From Clostridiales bacterium (lineage in GTDB: Bacteria > Bacillota > Clostridia > Oscillospirales > Oscillospiraceae): a stretch of 10,516 nt of DNA. Numbering within the stretch: the stretch's first letter is position 1; every line of letters begins with the position of its first letter. Under the pieces are notes generated by a model. It worked only from the letters and a program-made list of their open reading frames with translations. It searched no databases and was not told the DNA's origin. Location: positions 1-10,516 of the forward strand of contig DXYV01000064.1 in NCBI GenBank assembly GCA_019415645.1, written 5' to 3'. Position numbers and translations under genes: made by a program. Shown here piece after piece: positions 5,401 to 10,516 of this stretch.

Positions 5401-6792
5401 TCATTCCGGACAGACCGGGGCAGCTTCCTCCGCCCCCACGGCGCGGATGCGCCGCTTGAGCCATTTGCCCCGCAGGTAGTAGATCAGATAGCATACCGAG
5501 GTGGTGGTCCAGGTGATGGGATAGCTGACCAGGACCATCTGCACCGTGGGCCGGAAGGGCACAGCGAACCAGACCCAGGCCACCCGCAGCACGCATACGC
5601 CCAGACAGGTCATGACCGTGGGCATCACCGAATCGCCGCAGCCCCGCAGCGCGCCGGAGAATACCTCGATGCACAGATAAGTGAAGTAGCAGGGCACCAG
5701 GAAGCGGACCATGGCCATGCCCTCCCGCACCACAGCCGGGTCGTTGTTGAACAGCAGGAAAATGGGCTCGCCGAAGGCCAGGAACAGGACGGAGCACAGC
5801 AGGGTGATCACGGCGCTCATGCCCACCGATACCGCCAGTCCCCGGTGGATGCGCCCATACTGCCGCGCGCCGAAGTTCTGTCCCGCAAAGGTGGTGATGG
5901 CCAGACCCATGGAGGACAGGGCCATCCAGAAGATGCTGTCGATCTTGCCGTAGACCGTCCAGGCGGCGATGACGTCGGTGCCGAACTTGTTGATGGCGGC
6001 TTGGATGATTAGGTTGGACACCGTGTACATCACCGACTGAAAGCCCGCCGGCAGACCCACCCGCAGCATGGGCGGCAGCACATCGCCGTGGATGCGGATG
6101 GCCCGCAGCTGCAAATAATAGGGCGTCCCGGCCGAACGGCACAGGCACAGCGCCACCAGCACCGCGGCCAGCACCTGGGAGAGCACCGTGCCCCAGGCGG
6201 CGCCCACCACGCCCATGTCAAAGCCCAGCACGAACAGGAAGTCCAGCACGACGTTCAGCAGGGAGGCCGCGATCAGGAAGTACAGCGGCCGCTTGGAATC
6301 GCCCACCGAGCGCAGGATGGCGGTGCCCATGTTGTAGATCAGGGTGGGAATCATGCCCGCAAAATAGACCTGGAGGTAGGCGATGGACTGGTCCAGCACC
6401 TCCGCCGGTGTGTTCATCAGGACCAGCATCCCGGGGGCGAGCAGGATGCCCAGCACGGTGAACACCGCGCCCAGGACCACGGACAGGGCCAGGGCAGTGT
6501 GGACGCCCCGGCTTACCCGCTCGTTCTCCCGCCCGCCGAAGGCCTGGGAGATGACCACGCCGGCGCCGCTGGCCAGCCCGGTGAAGAATCCCACCAGCAG
6601 ATTGACCAGCGGTCCGGTCACGCCGATGGCGGCCAGGGCGTTTTTGCCCACATAGCGGCCCACGATGATGGTGTCCACGGTGGAATAGAATTGTTGGAAA
6701 AAAGTCCCCAGCAAAATGGGGAAAAAGAACAGCAGGAGCTGCTTCCAGATCACGCCCTCCGTAATGCCGTTGATACGTCCTTCCCGCGCCAT
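5401..6792 (-). CDS. MATE-family multidrug/cation antiporter
   Basis: A 463-residue polytopic membrane protein with two homologous six-helix halves, the normal length and layout for the MATE family. Near the N-terminus, 'FFQQFYSTVDTIIVGRYVG' (about residues 31-49) and 'GLASGAGVVISQAFG' are hallmark segments. The second half repeats the pattern with 'ITTFAGQNFGARQ' and 'FSGALRGCGDSVMP'. MATE proteins export cationic drugs, dyes or metabolites using a sodium or proton gradient. I start at the ATG at 6792 because AGGAGG lies 9 bases upstream and the next residues (MAREGRINGITEGVIWKQLLLFFFPILLG) match the family N-terminus. The frame stays open 81 codons further upstream, but that stretch covers the promoter and has no ribosome site. 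Monocistronic, convergent with the HD gene. Substrate unknown. Confidence 0.93.
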   Translation of the reverse strand: MAREGRINGITEGVIWKQLLLFFFPILLGTFFQQFYSTVDTIIVGRYVGKNALAAIGVTGPLVNLLVGFFTGLASGAGVVISQAFGGRENERVSRGVHTALALSVVLGAVFTVLGILLAPGMLVLMNTPAEVLDQSIAYLQVYFAGMIPTLIYNMGTAILRSVGDSKRPLYFLIAASLLNVVLDFLFVLGFDMGVVGAAWGTVLSQVLAAVLVALCLCRSAGTPYYLQLRAIRIHGDVLPPMLRVGLPAGFQSVMYTVSNLIIQAAINKFGTDVIAAWTVYGKIDSIFWMALSSMGLAITTFAGQNFGARQYGRIHRGLAVSVGMSAVITLLCSVLFLAFGEPIFLLFNNDPAVVREGMAMVRFLVPCYFTYLCIEVFSGALRGCGDSVMPTVMTCLGVCVLRVAWVWFAVPFRPTVQMVLVSYPITWTTTSVCYLIYYLRGKWLKRRIRAVGAEEAAPVCPE

Positions 6793-6833
6793 ACCGCGCC
6801 GCCTCCTCTTCTTCGCTTGCGTCAGCAGAGGCC

Positions 6834-6862
6834 ATTCTACACGGTGCGCCAGGAAAATACAA
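6834..6862 (-). promoter_or_regulatory. Promoter of the MATE gene
   Basis: On the minus strand, TTGTAT (complement of 6857-6862), a 17-bp spacer and TAGAAT (complement of 6834-6839) lie about 42 bases before the ATG. The -10 is one mismatch from consensus; the -35 matches only at TTG. Confidence 0.5.
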
Positions 6863-6919
6863 GTCCCCCCAGTCTCTTTCTCCGTCCCAGCCAAAAACAG
6901 CCCGCGGAATCGGTTTTCC

Positions 6920-6947
6920 TTGTGTTTTTTCCCAGATGGCTTATAAT
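6920..6947 (+). promoter_or_regulatory. Candidate promoter of the ene-reductase operon
   Basis: A perfect TATAAT (6942-6947) has TTGTGT (6920-6925) 16 bp upstream, a weak -35. Transcription from here would give a leader of about 155 bases before the ATG at 7110, long enough for the hairpins downstream to act on expression. Confidence 0.5.
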
Positions 6948-6954
6948 AGGGATG

Positions 6955-6995
6955 GTGCAAGTTTTTTTGCGCGAAATCGCTCAAAAAACTTACAC
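6955..6995. repeat. Long imperfect hairpin just downstream of the TATAAT box
   Basis: GTG (6955-6957), AAGTTTTTT (6959-6967) and GCG (6969-6971) pair with CGC (6978-6980), AAAAAACTT (6983-6991) and CAC (6993-6995). This gives 15 pairs with one mismatch and a small internal loop. No T-run follows on either strand, so it is not a normal terminator. It may be an operator dyad or the first helix of a leader RNA. Confidence 0.6.
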
Positions 6996-7000
6996 TTGAA

Positions 7001-7049
7001 CAAAGCCATTTGGCCTTGAAAGCTTTGGTGCCCAAGGCGTTCGGCTTTG
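7001..7049 (+). other. Nested complementary segments in the ene-reductase leader
   Basis: CAAAGCC (7001-7007) can pair with GGCTTTG (7043-7049). Within it, GCCTTG (7013-7018) pairs with CAAGGC (7033-7038), enclosing AAAGCTTT. Two coaxial helices would form in the transcript between the hairpin at 6955 and the ribosome site at 7092-7098. Confidence 0.45.
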
Positions 7050-7109
7050 CTCCGCACGCATGATAACAGGCCCAGATGAATCACTCTCTACGGAAAGGTT
7101 GTGTGTGCC

Positions 7110-9128
7110 ATGTTGGACGCTCGTCTGTTTCAGCCCATCACCATCAACGGCATGACCCTGAAAAACCGCATCTTCATGCCCGCCATGCACCATCTCTACA
7201 CGGAAAACGGCTTTTGCACCAGCCGCTTTTCCCAGTATTACTTCCGCCGGGCCGAGGGGGGCGCGGGCCTGATTATTGTGGGCTCCTGCCGCTTCGACGA
7301 CTACGGTGCCAAGCTCAACTCCATGTCCCTGCGCTCGGACGACACCATTCCCGGCTGGAAGGAATTCACCGACGGGATGCACCAGCGGGACTGCAAGGTG
7401 GCGGTCCAGCTCTACCACGCGGGCCGCTACGTCCCCAAAAAGGACGTGCCCTGCGGCGGAGATGCGCTGGCCCCCTCCCCGGTCTACTGCCCCTACACCA
7501 AGGAGACCCCGCCGGAGATGACCAAGGCCCAGATCGACGAGGTCATCGCCAACTGGGCCGCCGGCGCGGTGCGGGCCCAGAAGGCCGGCTTTGACGCGGT
7601 GGAGATCATCGCCTCCGCCGGCTACCTCATTCCCCAGTTCCTCTCCCCCGTCACCAACCGGCGCACCGACGAATACGGCGGCAGCTGGGAGAAGCGCTGC
7701 CGCTTCCCCCTGGAGGTCATCCGGGCGGTGCGGGCGGCCGTCGGCCCGGACTATCCCATTTTCCTGCGGCTGGGGGGCAGCGACTTCATCCCCGGCGGCA
7801 ACACCAACCAGGAGATGGCCACCTTCGCTCCCCTGGCTCAGCAGGCCGGCGTGGACCTGCTCAACGTCACCGTGGGCTGGCATGAGAGCCGGGTTCCCAT
7901 GATTACCGGCGACGTGGCGCCCGGCGGCCTGGCCTGGATGGGCAAGGCCATCAAGCAGGCGGTCTCCATTCCGGTGGCCATCGGCGGGCGCATCAACGAC
8001 CCTCTGGTGGCCGAGCAGGCCCTGGCCCTGGGCTACGGAGACCTGGTGGCCCTGGGCCGTCCCATGCTGGCGGACCCGGATTTCCCCAACAAGGCAAAGG
8101 AGGGTGCCCTCATCCGCCCCTGTATGGGCTGCAATCAGGGCTGCCTGGCGGGCACCTTCTTTGACAAGCCCGTCCAGTGCCTGGTCAACCCGGTCTGCGG
8201 CCGGGAGGAGACCCTGAAGTTCCCCCGCACAGCCGAGCCCAAGCGGATTCTGGTGGTGGGCGGCGGTCCGGCGGGTCTGGAGACCGCCCTGCGCGCCGCC
8301 TGGCGGGGCCACCAAGTCACCCTGTGGGAGAAGGACCACACCCTGGGCGGACAGCTGAAGCTGGCTGCCCGGGTACCGGCCAAGGGCGACTTTGCCAAGC
8401 TCATCGCCTACTATGAGAAGGCCCTGTTCCGGGCGGGAGTCACGGTCTGCCTGGACCGCACCGCTTCCCCCCTGACCATCTCCGCCGCCGGCTTTGATAC
8501 GGTGGTGCTGGCCACCGGCGGAGCCTCCAATCCCACCGAGCTTCCCGTTCAGCCCGGCGCGGTGCCGGTCTATACCTCCGCCCAGGTGCTGGCGGGCGAC
8601 GCGGTGACGGGTGTGCGCACCGTGGTCATTGGCGGTAGCTACATCGGCTGCCTGACCGCCCAGTCCTTGGCCCGTCAGGGCGCCCTCTCTCCGGAGCAGC
8701 TGTTCCATCTCACTGTCTACCATGCGGAGTCCCCGGAGCACATCGACGCCATGCTCAACCACTCCGACCGGGCGGTGACCATCGTGGAGCGCAGGTCCAA
8801 GATCGGCTTCGGCTTCGAGCCGGGCACCGGCTGGCCCTGTCTGGGGGATCTGGCCCGGCTGGGCGTGGAGAAGCTCCCCGGCACCGAGGTCATTGCCGTC
8901 ACCGCCCAGGGTGTGACCTGCCGCCACCCGCGGGAGGACGGCACCCAGGAGGAGTGGACTATTCCCTGCGACACCGTGGTGGTGGCCTCCGGCGTCCACC
9001 CGGACGACAGTCTGGCCAAAGCCCTGGCGGAGCGGGGCATCCAGGCCCATGTGGTGGGCAACGCCGCGCAGCTGGGCAAGGCCATGGAGGCCATCCGGGC
9101 CGGCGCGCAGCTGGCCGCCGCGCTGTAA
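7110..9128 (+). CDS. FMN/FAD/4Fe-4S NAD(P)H-dependent ene-reductase (2,4-dienoyl-CoA reductase/BaiCD-BaiH superfamily)
   Basis: A 672-residue multidomain flavoprotein. Residues 1-340 form an Old Yellow Enzyme TIM barrel: 'QLYHAGR' (100-106), active-site Tyr172 in 'ASAGYLIPQFLSP', and 'NRRTDEYGG'. A 4Fe-4S site follows with Cys338, 341, 345 and 357 (CxxCxxxC-x11-C). Then come an FAD-binding GGGPAG (384-389), ATGG (468-471) and a second nucleotide-binding GGSYIG (508-513) for NAD(P)H. Electrons should pass from NAD(P)H through FAD and the cluster to FMN, which reduces an activated C=C bond. This order matches E. coli FadH and the gut bile-acid enzymes BaiCD and BaiH (about 640-660 residues), but no other bai gene is present, so the substrate is open. 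I chose the ATG at 7110: GGAAAGG (7092-7098) is 11 bases away, while the in-frame GTG at 7101 is too close. It is followed after 15 bases by a Cys-rich gene. Confidence 0.92.
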   Translation: MLDARLFQPITINGMTLKNRIFMPAMHHLYTENGFCTSRFSQYYFRRAEGGAGLIIVGSCRFDDYGAKLNSMSLRSDDTIPGWKEFTDGMHQRDCKVAVQLYHAGRYVPKKDVPCGGDALAPSPVYCPYTKETPPEMTKAQIDEVIANWAAGAVRAQKAGFDAVEIIASAGYLIPQFLSPVTNRRTDEYGGSWEKRCRFPLEVIRAVRAAVGPDYPIFLRLGGSDFIPGGNTNQEMATFAPLAQQAGVDLLNVTVGWHESRVPMITGDVAPGGLAWMGKAIKQAVSIPVAIGGRINDPLVAEQALALGYGDLVALGRPMLADPDFPNKAKEGALIRPCMGCNQGCLAGTFFDKPVQCLVNPVCGREETLKFPRTAEPKRILVVGGGPAGLETALRAAWRGHQVTLWEKDHTLGGQLKLAARVPAKGDFAKLIAYYEKALFRAGVTVCLDRTASPLTISAAGFDTVVLATGGASNPTELPVQPGAVPVYTSAQVLAGDAVTGVRTVVIGGSYIGCLTAQSLARQGALSPEQLFHLTVYHAESPEHIDAMLNHSDRAVTIVERRSKIGFGFEPGTGWPCLGDLARLGVEKLPGTEVIAVTAQGVTCRHPREDGTQEEWTIPCDTVVVASGVHPDDSLAKALAERGIQAHVVGNAAQLGKAMEAIRAGAQLAAAL

Positions 9129-9143
9129 AGGGGTGCCGCCGTC

Positions 9144-9419
9144 ATGTCCAAACCGGAAGGCCACTACCAGTATTTCGCCCACCGGGACTGTGAATACTTC
9201 CCCTGCCACCCTAACGCGGACCCCGAGGATTTCAACTGTCTGTTCTGTTACTGTCCGCTCTATGCCCTGGGCCCCGACTGCGGCGGGAATTTCCGCTACA
9301 CAGACAAGGGGATCAAGGACTGCACCCACTGCCTGCTGCCCCACCGGCGGGCCAACTACCGCTATGTGACCGGGAAATTTCAGGACATCGTAAGGGCCAT
9401 GAAGCAGCGGGAGCCCTGA
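9144..9419 (+). CDS. Cysteine-rich small-domain protein (metal-binding)
   Basis: A 91-residue protein matching the cysteine-rich small domain family as I remember it (Pfam PF04071). It contains 'CEYFPCH' (16-22), 'FNCLFCYCPLYALG' (30-43), 'CGGNFRY' (46-52), 'GIKDCTHCLLPH' (56-67). Eight cysteines at 16, 21, 32, 35, 37, 46, 60 and 63, with His22 and His67, could bind zinc or an iron-sulphur cluster. In other genomes the domain occurs alone or fused to cobalamin-related proteins; its function is not established. Here it starts 15 bases after the ene-reductase stop, with AAAGGGG about 10 bases before ATG, and a shared terminator closes the pair, so it is cotranscribed. It may assist metal or cluster supply to the iron-sulphur flavoenzyme (inference). 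No signal peptide. Confidence 0.88.
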   Translation: MSKPEGHYQYFAHRDCEYFPCHPNADPEDFNCLFCYCPLYALGPDCGGNFRYTDKGIKDCTHCLLPHRRANYRYVTGKFQDIVRAMKQREP

Positions 9420-9436
9420 TCCCGCCAGACAGCAAA

Positions 9437-9479
9437 AACGGCCCCGGGCCTGCTTCAGCAGGCCCGGGGCCGTTGATTT
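9437..9479. terminator. Bidirectional terminator between Cys-rich and aminotransferase genes
   Basis: A perfect 17-bp stem (9437-9453 with 9458-9474) has a TTCA loop. The plus strand continues GATTTTC. The minus strand continues into a T-run (complement of the A-run at 9434-9438). It sits between two convergent stop codons and serves both transcripts. Confidence 0.9.
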
Positions 9480-9485
9480 TCTCCC

Positions 9486-10516
9486 TTACCGCTGGAGAAT
9501 CCCGCTGGTCCGGATTCCCTCCAGCGCCTGGGCCATCTCCTCCTCCGTGCGCACCAGCGCCATGCGCACATAGCCCTCGCCGGAGGGGCCGAAGGCGCTG
9601 CCCGGGGTCACCAGCATCCCCGCCCGGCGCAGCAGTTCCTCGCAGAAGGTCTGGGAATCGGCAAAGTGCTCCGGAATCCTGGCCCACACAAACATGGTGG
9701 AGGGGCAGCGGGGCACGTCCCAGCCCAGGGCGGTCAGGCCGTCGCACAGGAAATTGCGCCGCAGCTCATAGGCCCTGCGGGTGGAGGCCACGCAGCTCTG
9801 GTCGCCGGTGATGGCGGCAATAGCGGCTTTCTGGATGGGCAGGAACATGCCGTAGTCCAGATTGGATTTCAGCCGGGCCAGCATACCCACCAGCTCGGGG
9901 TTGCCCACACAGAATCCGATTCGCGCCCCCGCCAGGGCGTAGGTCTTGGACAGGGAGTTGAACTCCACGCCCACGTCCGCCGCGCCGTCAAAGCGCAGGA
10001 AGCTGCCGCACTGGGCCCCGTCATATACCAGCTCGCTGTATGCGTTGTCGTGGAGCACCCAGATATCGTATTCCTTTGCAAAGGCGATCAGATCCCGGTA
10101 GAAGCGGTCAGGGGCCATGACCGTGGTGGGATTGTTGGGGTAGGAGACGATCATCAGCTTGGCCCGTTTGGCCACCTCCGCCGGAATATCCCGCAGGTCG
10201 ATGACAAAGCCGTTCTCCGGCTTCTGGGGCATGTAGTGCAGCTCGGCGCCCGCCAGCTTGGGTCCGTCGGCAAACACCGGATAGCAGGGATCGGGCACCA
10301 GCACCACGTCCCCCTCGTCAGCCACCGTCAGGGCGATGTGGGCCAGACCCTCCTGGGAGCCCAGCAGGGAGGTGATCTGCCGCTCCGGGTCCAGGGTCAC
10401 GCCGTAGCGCCGCTGGTACCACCCGGCCACCGCCTGGTGGAGCTCCGGCAGGTCCTGAATGGCGTAGACGTAGTTGGCCGGGTCCAGCGCCGCGTCGGCC
10501 AGGGCCTGCATGATGG
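9486..10516 (-). CDS. PLP-dependent class I/II aminotransferase, DapL-like (5' end outside window)
   Basis: About 343 residues of a fold-type I aminotransferase; the family is about 390, so roughly the first 45 residues are off the right edge. The frame reads through the methionine at 10511 to the window end. Counting from that methionine, key parts are 'GSQEGLAH' (51-58, cofactor phosphate), 'DPCYPVF', 'SYPNNPT' (123-129, Asn contacting the PLP ring), 'LHDNAYSEL' with Asp155 on the pyridine nitrogen, 'SLSKTY' with Schiff-base Lys189, and Arg197 in 'GARIGF'. 'GSQEGLAH', 'NAYSELVYDG' and 'GVEFNSLSKTY' resemble LL-diaminopimelate aminotransferases (DapL) and related enzymes. DapL would make LL-diaminopimelate for lysine and peptidoglycan, but other amino-acid transaminases of the same subgroup cannot be excluded. 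The C-terminus is intact and ends at TAA before a bidirectional terminator. Confidence 0.88.
   Translation of the reverse strand, partial: IMQALADAALDPANYVYAIQDLPELHQAVAGWYQRRYGVTLDPERQITSLLGSQEGLAHIALTVADEGDVVLVPDPCYPVFADGPKLAGAELHYMPQKPENGFVIDLRDIPAEVAKRAKLMIVSYPNNPTTVMAPDRFYRDLIAFAKEYDIWVLHDNAYSELVYDGAQCGSFLRFDGAADVGVEFNSLSKTYALAGARIGFCVGNPELVGMLARLKSNLDYGMFLPIQKAAIAAITGDQSCVASTRRAYELRRNFLCDGLTALGWDVPRCPSTMFVWARIPEHFADSQTFCEELLRRAGMLVTPGSAFGPSGEGYVRMALVRTEEEMAQALEGIRTSGILQR

Larger units (their letters stand above)
6793..7109. other. Divergent intergenic region between MATE and ene-reductase genes
   Basis: These 317 bases contain no convincing gene. They hold the MATE ribosome site and promoter at the left end, a rightward TATAAT near 6942, a long A/T-rich hairpin at 6955-6995 and nested complementary segments at 7001-7049. 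The middle is poorer in GC than the flanking genes. I recognise no known riboswitch class, tRNA or T-box. Confidence 0.6.

Noticed and set aside
4693..6012. A 439-codon plus-strand open frame running through the micro-lipoprotein, the HD gene and the 3' half of the MATE gene
   Set aside because: It crosses a terminator, is out of frame with the intact HD domain and antisense to MATE, and its translation is Pro/Arg-rich without any domain.
6955..6995. Intrinsic terminator in the divergent region
   Set aside because: The T- and A-runs are inside the stem arms and no T-run follows the hairpin on either strand.
6793..7035. 81-codon in-frame extension upstream of the MATE start, beginning at an ATG at 7035
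   Set aside because: No ribosome site stands before it, it overlaps the likely MATE promoter, and family N-termini match the start at 6792. It could still be a remnant or part of a repeat.
6948..7100. A known riboswitch (FMN, cobalamin, T-box and others) in the ene-reductase leader
   Set aside because: None of the conserved cores I know is present. Only paired segments are visible, so I report it as unclassified structure.
7101..7109. GTG at 7101 as start of the ene-reductase
   Set aside because: Only two bases separate it from the ribosome binding site. The ATG at 7110 has proper spacing and begins at the family's usual N-terminus.
6990..9344. A 784-codon open frame on the minus strand, opposite the ene-reductase and Cys-rich genes
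   Set aside because: The plus strand has two well-supported families with ribosome sites. The antisense product is low-complexity (rich in Gly, Ala, His, Gln, Val), as expected from the complement of GC-rich codons.
1..10516. Mobile element, prophage, CRISPR array or known defence system
   Set aside because: No transposase, integrase, target-site duplication, regular repeats, Cas or defence-type nuclease domains are seen. Repeats present are terminator stems and short dyads.

Overview
The window looks like chromosomal DNA of a GC-rich gut Bacillota, most likely Oscillospiraceae (Flavonifractor, Lawsonibacter or Oscillibacter relatives). This is inferred from the high GC of the core genes, the strong AGGAGG-type ribosome binding sites, the many intrinsic terminators and the gene families present: a BceAB-type ABC exporter, a MATE exporter, a clostridial FMN/FAD/4Fe-4S ene-reductase, a Cys-rich small-domain protein and a DapL-like aminotransferase. 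No rRNA, tRNA, insertion sequence, phage gene or CRISPR array is visible.

Layout. (1) 1-389 is the 3' end of a LysR-type regulator (+), closed by hairpins. (2) 509-1909 is a lower-GC accessory block: a single-pass membrane protein of unknown function (-), a small XRE repressor-like protein (-) and a divergent small coiled-coil protein (+). Two of its promoters share a 13-bp motif overlapping the -10 box, which suggests one small regulon run by the XRE protein. (3) 2022-4756 is an operon: ABC ATPase, a 10-helix FtsX/BceB-type permease with a large external domain, and a 28-codon micro-lipoprotein, then a strong terminator. No BceRS two-component pair is present. (4) 4875-5354 is an HD-domain phosphohydrolase, facing a MATE efflux protein (5401-6792, -) across a shared hairpin. 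(5) 6793-7109 is a 317-bp divergent intergenic region holding the MATE promoter, a rightward TATAAT box and a leader that can fold into several hairpins. (6) 7110-9419 is a two-gene operon: a 672-aa flavin/iron-sulphur ene-reductase of the 2,4-dienoyl-CoA reductase/BaiCD-BaiH superfamily, then a Cys-rich small-domain protein. (7) 9486-10516 is a class I/II aminotransferase (-), cut by the window edge, sharing a bidirectional terminator with the preceding operon.

Most genes belong to known families. The parts that deserve attention are the micro-lipoprotein behind the peptide-sensing/export transporter, the low-GC cassette with its shared operator-like motif, and the structured leader of the ene-reductase operon. 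The window shows no clear-cut new defence or mobile system.
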